A stretch of 64,000 nucleotides of DNA. Origin: Planctomycetota bacterium (GTDB lineage: Bacteria; Planctomycetota; PLA2). Position numbers and translations under genes: made by a program. The notes beneath the pieces are model-generated. The model did no database searches, was not told the origin of the DNA, and saw only the letters and a program-made list of their open reading frames with translations. Position 1 is the stretch's first letter; each line of letters begins with the position of its first letter. Shown in pieces: positions 1 to 8,165 of the stretch. The stretch covers positions 1-64,000 of the forward strand of contig JAJFFF010000046.1 in NCBI GenBank assembly GCA_021776785.1. Direction: 5' to 3'.

Positions 1-1
1 T

Positions 2-1336
2 CCGCGGGGAGAGACGATCGTAGGTACGGTCGTCGGGCCCGATGGCAGCCCGTATTCGAACGCGGCGATTACCTGGGTACGCGCCGAAGACGGCCTCATC
101 ACCGTGTTCTTAGGCGGCGCCCTCTCCGCCGCCGATGGCACTTTTCGCATGAACGGAATGGCACCGGGCACGTATCGACTGCTCGCGCGCACGCAAACCC
201 TGAGTTCGGTTTCGACCGAGATTCAAAAGGGTCAGCCGGTACGACTGCAACTCGCGCCGGTGCGGACCATTCTCCTCACCGGAACCGTTCGCGATGCGGA
301 GGGCAAACCGATCGCGGACGCAAAGGTTCTCGTTTTTCACGACGACATTGGCCACGACCGTCGTGCCGACGGCAGATGCCTCACCCGCGCCGACGGCTCG
401 TGGTTCGTCCGCGTTCCCAAACGACCGTCATACGTCATCAACGTTACGCATCTCTCCAAGGGCGAGCGGCTCGAGAACAAGTTCGGTGCCATCGTGCCCG
501 GCGATGGGCATATCGATCTAAAGGTCACAGAGAGCGCCGATGTCGTCGGAAGAGTATTGGGAGCGAATGGTCGGCCGGTAGCGGCGCACATCGCCGCTCG
601 ACACAAGCGCATTAGCGATGGCTTACCACCCATCGAAACCGACAGCGCGGGCCGCTTCGAGATCAAGGACATGCCACTCGGCTTCCACAAGTTGATTGTG
701 GTTGCTTCCGGGCACGTGCCACAGGTTATCGATCGCGGTCCGACGGGACGAACGGTTCGCGTGCAGCTACGTAAGGGCGCATCGATTAGCGGCACTCTTA
801 CGAGGGACGGCCAACCGCAACCAAACGTTTCGCTGCGCATTGTCCCTGCGGAGCAGGCAACTGCCAAAGCTGAAGAGACGTGGCAAATCAACATGGGGTC
901 GGCAGTGCCCGAGCTCCTCGACCTGTGTCGGACGATCAAGACCGATTCCCATGGGAAGTTTACGTTCACAGGTCTCACGGAAGGAAAGTGGTCGATTGTT
1001 CCCGTCGACACTCACGCCAATCTAACCATCGCGCCGCAGCCGGTCGCTGCGGGTGCATTCGCATCGCTCGAACTTGTTCCCTCGATTCAAGTGACCGCCA
1101 ACATCAAATTCGACGGAGACATCGGTCCACAGCAGTCGATTTGGGTCATCCAGACTTTTGTAAACGGGGTTCGCTATTCCCGGTCGGTGTGGCCCCGCAA
1201 GAAAAAATTCACGTTCCAGCTCCCGCCCGGAAAAATCACAATCCGGATTGTGGGCGTGGGCATGGACTCTAAGGACACCGAACTCACGGCAACGCGCGAC
1301 ACGGAAGTCAAAATTGAGTTGCGAGAATCGAAATAG
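2..1336 (+). CDS. Carboxypeptidase-regulatory-like repeat protein, 5' end outside window
   Basis: The reading frame is open from the first bases of the window, so this is the C-terminal 444 residues of a longer protein. At least four repeats of the carboxypeptidase regulatory-like (Ig-like) type are visible. Each starts with a G-x-V/L-x(4)-G-x-P turn, for example GTVVGPDGSPYSNA at the very start, GTVRDAEGKPIADAKV, GRVLGANGRPVAA and GTLTRDGQPQPNV. They alternate with D-x-x-G-x-F segments (ADGTFRMNGM, SAGRFEIKDM, SHGKFTFTGL). Such domains are structural beta sandwiches found in exported or surface proteins; no catalytic domain is visible in this part. A GTG at 104 could be mistaken for the start, but the same repeat begins upstream of it. 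Confidence 0.85.
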   Translation, partial: PRGETIVGTVVGPDGSPYSNAAITWVRAEDGLITVFLGGALSAADGTFRMNGMAPGTYRLLARTQTLSSVSTEIQKGQPVRLQLAPVRTILLTGTVRDAEGKPIADAKVLVFHDDIGHDRRADGRCLTRADGSWFVRVPKRPSYVINVTHLSKGERLENKFGAIVPGDGHIDLKVTESADVVGRVLGANGRPVAAHIAARHKRISDGLPPIETDSAGRFEIKDMPLGFHKLIVVASGHVPQVIDRGPTGRTVRVQLRKGASISGTLTRDGQPQPNVSLRIVPAEQATAKAEETWQINMGSAVPELLDLCRTIKTDSHGKFTFTGLTEGKWSIVPVDTHANLTIAPQPVAAGAFASLELVPSIQVTANIKFDGDIGPQQSIWVIQTFVNGVRYSRSVWPRKKKFTFQLPPGKITIRIVGVGMDSKDTELTATRDTEVKIELRESK

Positions 1337-1363
1337 GAACGGCTTCGCGCTGATCAGCGGGCG

Positions 1364-1918
1364 CTACGACTCGCCGTCGAAGCCATCGCCATGCGCTCCC
1401 AGGACGCGACGGTTCAACTTGCCGCCGACGAAAGGGAGTTCTTCCAGCGCGTTCTCGATGTCTTCGGAACTTAGCGCCGACTGCGACCCATCCCGCTCAA
1501 ACATGAACTGCGCGGAGCGGCGCATGAGCTCTTTGATAAACGACGCGCTCACTGAGTCCGTTCGGCGGACCGTTGTTTGAACGAGGTCGTCTGCGATGGA
1601 CAGGCCTCGGGCGTAGAGACGAATCAACTTGTCCCGACCCGCTTCGTCGGGCAGCGGAAACTCGATGGCCTGATCCACGCGCCCGGGGCGCGAGGCCAGT
1701 GCGGTCTCCAGTGCTTCGGGTCGATTCATGGTCAAGATGAACAGGATCTGCGCGTCCGGTCGCAATCCATCCATCTCGTTAAGCAGCTTGTGCAGGTGCG
1801 GACCGGTCCGAAAGCCTGAGACGTCATTTTTTGTGCGAAGCCGGGCGCGACCGTACCCAACGACTTGGGACTGATGAACGCCAACGAGCACGATCCGCCC
1901 TTCGCCTCGCGTCGCCAT
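1364..1918 (-). pseudogene. Remnant of an AAA-family ATPase (C-terminal half)
   Basis: The 184-residue frame carries the second half of an AAA module: HLHKLLNEMDG, then a sensor-1 region (LFILTMNRPEALE), then an arginine-finger box (ASRPGRVDQAIEFPLPDE) and the helical lid. No Walker A motif exists in any frame upstream. Where Walker B is expected the frame reads RIVLVGVHQSQVV, which lacks the acidic pair. The 175 bases between this frame and the next gene give no AAA-like residues in any frame. I therefore read it as a 5'-truncated, decayed gene and not as a working ATPase. The family assignment is secure; the pseudogene status is inference. Confidence 0.7.
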
Positions 1919-2093
1919 GCCATCGCAATGGCCTGGGCCGCTTCCGCGTGGTCACCTTCATGGCTGGCGAGCCAGACGGCTGCGATCGATGCGGCGTCTT
2001 GCTCGACGGTGCGACGCACTTCCAGCTCAAGTTGCGGCGTTCCGCCCGTTCGCACATCCTACGACTACAGGGTGCTCGCAAGCACCGCCGTCG

Positions 2094-3131
2094 TTACTCG
2101 GCCGCGAACACGGGATCTCCAACAACGATCGCGTCATGTGTCTTACGTATCTCGATCGTGCTCTTGCCTGGCCGGAGTCGAACGCGTTTTTTGCGACGCA
2201 TTCCATCGAAGCGTACGTGCACCACGTAGGTATCGGCGGGCATGTCGCACGTCATCTTCTGTTCTGGGACCGAGTATGCCCGGCCGCGCCGCTCAAAGGA
2301 CACGTTGAGGCCGGAGCGCCCCTCGGAGTCGATACGAACGCGAGCCAACCGACCAGTGAGCTCTTCCTCGGAAAGGCGAAACGCAAACTTCGTCCGTGGG
2401 CGCGGAACCGAACGCGCGCGCAGCTTTGTATTGCCAAACCAAAGTTCGATAGCGGACGCCCCACCCCAGTAGTCCAAAACGCCAAAGAACTTCCGACTCC
2501 CACGTATGTGCCACCGGCTACCGGCGCCAGAAGAGTCGGATTGGGTCCGAACGCGTAAGCTCGTGAACCAACTGCGCCGGGCGCGATTGAGGCTGGTGCC
2601 GTCCGGCGCTTCGAGAGAGACACACACGGTTTCCGCAGGAACCGGCTCAATCACAAACGTCTTGTCGCGCGGTACGTCGATCGTGAGTTCGCCGGTCGCG
2701 TAGCGTTGAAGCGTGTAGCGGATGACCCAGCGCCCCGCCGGAAGACTCGTCGGCACCGTGTTTCCAAGAGTCGGCAACATCTCCAACATTCCATCCGACT
2801 GACGCCGCGCACCGATCCTGCCGTACGCGAAGACGCCGCGCCGTCGCATCTTGATGGAGCCACGAACGTCATACAACCGCTCGCCTTCCCACGAGGTACT
2901 CCACTTCGCTTCACGGCGCGCAGCGGCGAGTACAACAGACGCCCCCCGACGTTCGGTTTGCGCACCGCGATGGCGCACCGGACTGGGTACCGGTGCGTGC
3001 GCCGGTTCGACGGAGGCAGGAAGTTGCGCGCCGTCCGCCACGACCGTTTCGTGAGGGATTACCCGCTCGTCGCGCCCAATGGCGATTACGAACGCCACTA
3101 GACCTATGGCAACCAACAGCAGGGAACGCAC
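2094..3131 (-). CDS. Membrane-anchored or secreted protein of unknown function
   Basis: 345 residues. The N-terminus (MRSLLLVAIGLVAFVIAIG) is a single hydrophobic stretch that would serve as a signal peptide or membrane anchor. A Pro/Ala/Arg-rich linker follows, then beta-rich sequence. The segment LPAGRWVIRYTLQRYATGE and the later YVVHVRFDGM resemble carboxypeptidase-regulatory-like strands seen elsewhere in the window, but I see no clear full domain. The proposed start is a GTG directly after a GAGGA sequence, so a slightly different start is possible. It lies between two gene remnants. No function is assigned. Confidence 0.65.
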   Translation of the reverse strand: MRSLLLVAIGLVAFVIAIGRDERVIPHETVVADGAQLPASVEPAHAPVPSPVRHRGAQTERRGASVVLAAARREAKWSTSWEGERLYDVRGSIKMRRRGVFAYGRIGARRQSDGMLEMLPTLGNTVPTSLPAGRWVIRYTLQRYATGELTIDVPRDKTFVIEPVPAETVCVSLEAPDGTSLNRARRSWFTSLRVRTQSDSSGAGSRWHIRGSRKFFGVLDYWGGASAIELWFGNTKLRARSVPRPRTKFAFRLSEEELTGRLARVRIDSEGRSGLNVSFERRGRAYSVPEQKMTCDMPADTYVVHVRFDGMRRKKRVRLRPGKSTIEIRKTHDAIVVGDPVFAAE

Positions 3132-3162
3132 TCCTCATGTATCGGTCGGTTCTCACGATCCG

Positions 3163-3483
3163 TTACGTCGAGCCGTTCAGCTCGAACAGCGCAGCGACAA
3201 ACGAAGCATCCGCGCTGCGCATGGCCTTGCGTACGAAGGGGAGCGCGAACGCCATCCGCAGCCACGATGCCGAGCTCTCGACGAGCTCTACCAACTCCCA
3301 CATCGCCCTCTGTTGGGGCGATTGATCCATGCTCCATAAGAGCAACACGCCCAAGTGCCCGAGATAGAGCTGGCGCGCCAACGCGTTACGCGTTTTGGTG
3401 TCTCGCGGTGCATCCTTCGCTCCGGCGACCGCGCGTTCAAACGCTCCCTGGAGCTCCGCGGCTGCGTCTTCGACCAGAAACAC
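3163..3483 (-). pseudogene. C-terminal fragment of a TetR-family regulator
   Basis: 106 residues resembling the ligand-binding helices of TetR/AcrR regulators, notably ALARQLYLGHLGVLLLWSMD followed by a Q-rich turn and two more helices. The N-terminal helix-turn-helix that defines the family is absent. In the same frame a TGA lies only a few codons upstream of the GTG, and the end of the neighbouring outer-membrane gene begins at 3510. The most economical reading is a TetR gene that lost its 5' half. A small stand-alone protein cannot be excluded. Confidence 0.5.
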
Positions 3484-3509
3484 GTGATCACCCCGCGATC
3501 AAACGTCCG

Positions 3510-4352
3510 TCAAAAGCGCCACGTCATTCCGACAAACGTCACAAAGTCCTCGGCTTCGCGGTTGACGCCTAGGAACACGGCCACGTCGAGCTGGATGTTT
3601 TCGTTGACCGCGTAGGTCAGTCCGAGGTCGAGCGTTCCCGCCCACTTGCCTTCGGACGGGAACGTGCTCGCGAATTCCACGAAACCGGCGAGGCTTCCGA
3701 CGAGGTCGTGACCGAACACGATCGCCTGCGTCACGTCCAAACGATTGCCGTCGTCGGCGTCGTTGCGCACGATCTCGAAGCCCACCTGCGCGCCGAATCC
3801 CCAGCCGCACGGCAGGTCCATCGCGAAAGGAATCACAAGCCCGCCTTCCCAATCGTCGGACTCCACGCTCTCGCCGCCCAGCGGGATCGTGACGAACGGA
3901 AGCAACGCCAACGATGTCTCGGTATCGCCGTCGTTCCCCCACAGATTGATCTTGGTTCGCAGCGTCAGGTTGGTCACGCCTTCGTCGCGCACCGTCCCCG
4001 CCTCGCCCCGCACTTTCGTGCGCGCGTACGGCGCCCAGATTAGGTGCACATCGATGTTGTGTGTGATCCCAAGCTTGAAGTTCGTCGCGCCGAACACAAG
4101 CGCGTCCTCCGCACTCGGCGAACGCTCACGCAAGTAGAGCGCGATGTCGATCTCCAGTTGCACATGGCCGGCGTCCACCGTCTGCGTGCTCTCCGTTGCA
4201 TCGGGTCGATCCGCCGAAAGCGGCCGCATCTGGTCTTTGGGAACCGGGTTCGTCAGGTGGTAGCCGCGTTGGTTCGGCGACTCGGCGAAAGCGGAAAGCG
4301 TGAGCACGCTCACGAACAGCGGCACAAGAATTTTTTGAGTAGTCAAAATCAT
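3510..4352 (-). CDS. Outer-membrane transporter-like beta-barrel protein (Phenol_MetA_deg type)
   Basis: 280 residues from the ATG at 4352. A signal peptide (ILVPLFVSVLTLSAFA, cleavage before ES) is followed by a short conserved segment LSADRPDATEST and alternating beta strands. The protein ends in an aromatic residue (GMTWRF), as outer-membrane barrels do. This matches the family annotated as transporter/MetA-pathway of phenol degradation, a small barrel family of poorly defined substrate. An upstream TTG at 4367 is in frame but less likely. The gene is divergent from a DtxR/MntR-type regulator, and its start codon sits inside the intergenic palindrome, so metal-dependent control is likely. 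Confidence 0.7.
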   Translation of the reverse strand: MILTTQKILVPLFVSVLTLSAFAESPNQRGYHLTNPVPKDQMRPLSADRPDATESTQTVDAGHVQLEIDIALYLRERSPSAEDALVFGATNFKLGITHNIDVHLIWAPYARTKVRGEAGTVRDEGVTNLTLRTKINLWGNDGDTETSLALLPFVTIPLGGESVESDDWEGGLVIPFAMDLPCGWGFGAQVGFEIVRNDADDGNRLDVTQAIVFGHDLVGSLAGFVEFASTFPSEGKWAGTLDLGLTYAVNENIQLDVAVFLGVNREAEDFVTFVGMTWRF

Positions 4353-4369
4353 AGTTTTGATATACAAAA
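4343..4369. promoter_or_regulatory. Palindromic operator between the divergent outer-membrane gene and mntR-like gene
   Basis: Two overlapping inverted repeats share one arm. TCAAAA (4343-4348) pairs with TTTTGA (4355-4360), and TTTTG (4355-4359) pairs with CAAAA (4365-4369). This AT-rich block sits in otherwise GC-rich DNA, only 11 bases before the regulator's ATG and over the start codon of the divergent gene. Its position fits an autoregulatory DtxR/MntR-family site controlling both genes. The binding protein is inferred from location only. Confidence 0.6.
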
Positions 4370-4380
4370 CAAATCAAGCC

Positions 4381-5046
4381 ATGACAACCAGCACGGTCGA
4401 GGACTACCTCAAACGCATTTACATCGAGGGCGGGTGCAGCACCGGCGACCTCGTCCCGATGGGGCGCCTGGCGCGCGCGATGTCCGTTACACCGGGCACG
4501 GCGACCTCGATGGTGAAATCACTCGTCCGCGAACGGCACGTTCAGTACGAACCGTACGCGGGCGTGCGGCTGACCAAGCGCGGCCAAAAAATTGCGCTCC
4601 GCATGTTGCGCCGGCATCGGGTAATCGAGCTGTTCTTGGTCGAAGCGCTCGACATGGATTGGTCCGAGGTGCATGCCGAGGCGGAGCACTTGGAGCACGC
4701 GGTGTCGGATCGCGTTCTGGAACAGATGGATTCGTTTCTCGGCCGCCCCGGATTCGACCCGCACGGCGACCCGATTCCGTCCGAAGACGGAACGGTGGCC
4801 GACCGCGACCTCGACCGGCTGGACCAAGCGGAAATCGGCGGCCGCTTCGCGGTGGCGCGCGTCACGGACCAAGCGCCCGTGTTTTTGCGGGGCATCAAAC
4901 AGCTCGGGTTGCTACCCGGGACAAAGCTGCGCATCGAAAGTCGCGACGACGGCGCGGGCACGGTCCGCGTCAAAGTCGGTCGCCAAAGACCCATCACGGT
5001 CGCCGCCGAGGTCGCCGCGCGCGTGCTCGTGCAAGCTAGCCGTTAG
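4381..5046 (+). CDS. Metal-dependent DtxR/MntR-family transcriptional regulator with FeoA-like domain
   Basis: 221 residues. The N-terminal winged helix starts at MTTSTVEDYLKRIYIE and includes a recognition-helix segment MSVTPGTATSMVKSL. It is followed by the dimerisation/metal domain (HRVIELFLVEALDMDW, then EAEHLEHAVSDRVLEQMD, with the His/Glu/Asp ligand pattern of the family). The last ~75 residues are a FeoA/SH3-like domain (LLPGTKLRIESRD). The domain order and length are those of MntR/IdeR proteins, which repress target genes when loaded with Mn(II) or Fe(II). The ATG at 4381 is chosen because the conserved first helix begins there; no strong ribosome-binding site precedes it. Which metal it senses cannot be told from sequence alone. 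Confidence 0.85.
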   Translation: MTTSTVEDYLKRIYIEGGCSTGDLVPMGRLARAMSVTPGTATSMVKSLVRERHVQYEPYAGVRLTKRGQKIALRMLRRHRVIELFLVEALDMDWSEVHAEAEHLEHAVSDRVLEQMDSFLGRPGFDPHGDPIPSEDGTVADRDLDRLDQAEIGGRFAVARVTDQAPVFLRGIKQLGLLPGTKLRIESRDDGAGTVRVKVGRQRPITVAAEVAARVLVQASR

Positions 5047-5094
5047 TTTTCTAGGCCATCCACCGCCAGCGCACGCCTCCGCTAGGATGACGGC

Positions 5095-6342
5095 GTGAAA
5101 ACACTGCGCCGGCCCCGGATCGCTCTCGTTCTCTTGCTGACCGGCGCCGCGGGTCAACTTGCCCGCGCCCAAGATCCCGCGGCGCGAGTGCCCTACAAGA
5201 GCAGCGACGAGAAAGTGTCCGTGACCCTTCCCGCGTCCTGGAAAACGAAGAGCGCGAAGATCGAGGACTACACCCACATCGCGATGTGGTGCGACATCGC
5301 GACGGACAAAAAAAAGCACCACGTTTACATCAGTGTTCAGCTCCTACCGACGGGCCTGAGCCCGCAAGTGCAAGCCCACCTGGAAGCCGATCACACGCGC
5401 AGAGAACGCAAGCACGCCGAAACAGCGTCCGACCCGCTGCCCCACACCATCTTCCGGACGACTTCGCGCGGCAAAGAGGAAGTTCTTGTAAACGTCTTTC
5501 GCAGCCTGAAAGGACGCATCGTTACGACGCAACTCTCGGCGACGGCGGACGCCTGGCCCGCGCTTCGCGATGAGGTCATGAAGATTGCGCAGTCCGTGCA
5601 AGTTAACTACGAGCACTATCCGCCCGCACCACAGGACATTCCGCGCTCCGAGAAGGGAGGTTTTGTTTGGTATCGCGCGAAGGGCGTGTCGAGCTCGCAA
5701 TACGCCGTGATTCAAAAGATCGCGAAGAAAGTGCGCAAGCAGTTCGAGAAGGTCCACGGGAAATCGAAACCGACGCCAAACGAACGGGTCACGGTCCTGG
5801 TGGCGAAAGATCTTTCGATCGCCAAGCGGATTCACCCGAACGCTGCGACCAGCGGCTGGACCAGCACGCCCGCCCTCCATTGGGTGGTTGTGCGCCCCCT
5901 CCAAAACAAGAACGCGCAAGCGCGTTTTGCATCCACGTTGATGTCAGCCTTAAGCCACGAGCGATATCGGGCCAACGGATTGCATTGGGCGGCCAACAGC
6001 GAATGCGAACTCGCGCTCTTTCCGATTTACTGCGGCAAGACGTTGCCGTTCGTCCCGCAATCCGTGAAGGAAGCGACGCCGTTTAGCCTGCGCGATCTCA
6101 GCGAGATCTGGGCTTGGGAGCGCGATGGGATGAGCGGCGACGGCGCTTCCAACGTGTACTGGACCGCGTTTTTTCACGCCGGGCCGCCGCGCTATCGCAA
6201 AGCGTACGTCGCGTGCTGGCGCGAATACGCGGCCACGGGCGACGCCGACGCCGCCATGAAAAAACACATCTTCGCGTTCGACGATCACACCCTCAAAGTG
6301 GCGGCCACAAAGTGGCTCAAGAAGCTAAAGGGCGTCGAGTAG
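5095..6342 (+). CDS. Secreted protein of unknown function
   Basis: 415 residues starting at a GTG preceded by AGGA. A signal peptide (ALVLLLTGAAGQLARA, then QD) leads into a first domain of about 150 residues resembling a PsbP/DUF1795-type fold (VSVTLPASWKTKS is typical of that start). A second domain runs from about residue 185 to the end. That domain contains LMSALSHERY and WAANSECELAL, which recall the layout of DUF1570/peptidase-MA proteins, but the HExxH zinc motif is missing. No enzymatic role is therefore claimed. Confidence 0.65.
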   Translation: MKTLRRPRIALVLLLTGAAGQLARAQDPAARVPYKSSDEKVSVTLPASWKTKSAKIEDYTHIAMWCDIATDKKKHHVYISVQLLPTGLSPQVQAHLEADHTRRERKHAETASDPLPHTIFRTTSRGKEEVLVNVFRSLKGRIVTTQLSATADAWPALRDEVMKIAQSVQVNYEHYPPAPQDIPRSEKGGFVWYRAKGVSSSQYAVIQKIAKKVRKQFEKVHGKSKPTPNERVTVLVAKDLSIAKRIHPNAATSGWTSTPALHWVVVRPLQNKNAQARFASTLMSALSHERYRANGLHWAANSECELALFPIYCGKTLPFVPQSVKEATPFSLRDLSEIWAWERDGMSGDGASNVYWTAFFHAGPPRYRKAYVACWREYAATGDADAAMKKHIFAFDDHTLKVAATKWLKKLKGVE

Positions 6343-6490
6343 TCGGCGACGCTGACGCGGGCGCCAGTATTTTAACGACGCGCAATATGCCACGCGCCGT
6401 GGACGCCGCCCACGCCACGGCCCTCGCGAATTTTGCGCCTTTCCGGCGCCGGTCCGCGCAAGCGCAGCAAGATGGCCTACACTGCCCCCC

Positions 6491-7243
6491 GTGAAGCTGC
6501 TCATCGTCTTACTCGGTCTCATTCTCGGCGCCTGCGGTGGAAGCGGCGGCGGAGACGCGGTAGGCGGCGGCCCGGTCGATCCGCGCGAGGAAATCGCACG
6601 CTCTGTCCTTGCGGGTTGCTCGCGCGACGCGTTTGGCGAGTACTTGGATCTCCTGGTCGCGTTTCACGACATGACGCAACTCACGACGCCGACGCAAGTC
6701 GCGTACATCGCCGTGAACGACGCCGAGGATCAGGTGTCGATTGAGTTCGACTTAGACAGCGTTCCCGGCGCGGAATACGTCGGCACGGTTCGATTCCTCA
6801 ACCCGACCGATCAAACGGTCGTCCCGTTCGATCTGCAATCTCTCGTCGACGGCACATCGCTCCGCACAGCGCTGGGCGGCGTCGCGGGGGACGTTCGTCT
6901 GCTCGTTACGTTTATCAGCGCGGGCGGCGGCAACACCAACGGGCAATTCATCGGCACTATCGACAACGGCATCGCGACGCAGGTGCGCGGCAACTTGTCC
7001 GCGCTCTTCGGCACGGACTGCTCGACCACGTTTAGCCTACGGCTGACCCCGATTCCGAACTTTAACGGAGCGTTTCCGGGAGCGACGAGCGACTTTTCGA
7101 TGCGTTTTGCGCCCGACCTGGTGATCGGCGTCGTCATCATGAATCAAACCAACGCCGCCGGCGCCGAAGTCGTGCTCAACGGCACATCGGACCCCTTCAC
7201 GTTCCTCGTCAACCTGCAAACCGGCGTCGTCACGACCAACTGA
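6491..7243 (+). CDS. Lipoprotein of unknown function, tandem copy 1
   Basis: 250 residues starting at GTG. A short signal peptide ends in a lipobox (LILGACGG), so the mature protein is lipid-anchored, followed by a Gly-rich tether. The body is beta-rich with the phrase VSIEFDLDSVPGAEYVGTVRF. The next gene has the same architecture and a matching phrase (WSFDLDGDDQNDLSGTIGF), so the two appear to be diverged tandem paralogues. No known family is recognised. Confidence 0.65.
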   Translation: MKLLIVLLGLILGACGGSGGGDAVGGGPVDPREEIARSVLAGCSRDAFGEYLDLLVAFHDMTQLTTPTQVAYIAVNDAEDQVSIEFDLDSVPGAEYVGTVRFLNPTDQTVVPFDLQSLVDGTSLRTALGGVAGDVRLLVTFISAGGGNTNGQFIGTIDNGIATQVRGNLSALFGTDCSTTFSLRLTPIPNFNGAFPGATSDFSMRFAPDLVIGVVIMNQTNAAGAEVVLNGTSDPFTFLVNLQTGVVTTN

Positions 7244-7298
7244 GCCCTCCGCTGGGCTCGCGGCCTCGATGCCTCCAAAAACCGGTACACTGACGCCC

Positions 7299-8072
7299 AT
7301 GAACCGCTGGATCATGCCCCTCGTTTTCTGCTTTGTCGGAAGCCTCCTCGGCGCCTGCAGCTCCAACGGAACCGCGCCCGCTGACACCGCACAGTCCGCG
7401 TTGACGGCGCAAGAAGTCGTGGAGCAATGCGTCGCCGACGATCTCTTGGATCTCGCGGGTCTTTTGGAGCTGATCCAGGGCCTGGGGAGCGACGGCGCGG
7501 AGATTCCGCAGCCCGAGCTCGACCTCCTACGCATCCTGGTGGACGGCACCATCGGGTGGTCGTTCGATCTCGATGGCGACGACCAAAACGACCTGAGCGG
7601 CACCATCGGATTCAAGAACGCTGCCGGCGAAACCACCATTCCCATCGACATCACCGACCTGATCGGCGGCGCGACACCGGATATCGCACAGATTCTCGCC
7701 GATTTGCCGGACGGTACGACGCTCAACCTGACGTTTGAGTTCTTGGGAAACTTGCTCGCGCAGGGCGCCGGCAACGGTGGCGACCTCTCGATCCTGTTTG
7801 ACGGAGGCGCGATCGTCGAGGTGGACGGCAACGGGGTCTTCACCACGGACACGTGTTCGTTCACGTTTGGGTTTGACGACATCGGCGCCTTTGATGCGGC
7901 GGGCGGTGGATTCCCTGTCGCAACACTTAATTTCTCGGCTGATGTCGATGGGCAGACGCTTGGCGGCGATATCGGCCTCGACGGCACCAGCATTGCTCGG
8001 ATCATCACGCGGTCGGACGGCTTACCCGAGACTTTCCTCCTCGACCTCGCCACCGGCGCGCTCGTCGAGTAG
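7299..8072 (+). CDS. Lipoprotein of unknown function, tandem copy 2
   Basis: 257 residues from the ATG at 7299. An upstream in-frame ATG at 7269 would put charged residues before the signal peptide. The signal peptide ends in the lipobox SLLGACSS. The layout parallels the preceding lipoprotein: a helical segment (VVEQCVADDLLDLAGLLELI), then a beta-rich domain beginning IGWSFDLDGD, and a disulfide-capable Cys pair (one in VEQC, one in FTTDTCSFTFGF). The function is unknown. Confidence 0.65.
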   Translation: MNRWIMPLVFCFVGSLLGACSSNGTAPADTAQSALTAQEVVEQCVADDLLDLAGLLELIQGLGSDGAEIPQPELDLLRILVDGTIGWSFDLDGDDQNDLSGTIGFKNAAGETTIPIDITDLIGGATPDIAQILADLPDGTTLNLTFEFLGNLLAQGAGNGGDLSILFDGGAIVEVDGNGVFTTDTCSFTFGFDDIGAFDAAGGGFPVATLNFSADVDGQTLGGDIGLDGTSIARIITRSDGLPETFLLDLATGALVE

Positions 8073-8165
8073 CTCCGCGACTCGTCCCATCTAGGCGTTT
8101 CGACGTTCGTCGCGCACCCGAGGCTGTAGGCCTCCTCCGTTAGACTGCGCGTCGAGGTACGGAAT

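Noticed and set aside
5095..6342. Reading the secreted protein as a peptidase-MA-like enzyme
   Set aside because: The place of HExxH is SHERY, so no zinc site can be shown.
6396..6421. Hairpin GCCGTGG/CCACGGC before the first tandem lipoprotein
   Set aside because: Only seven base pairs in a GC-rich background and no T-run; not convincing as a terminator.
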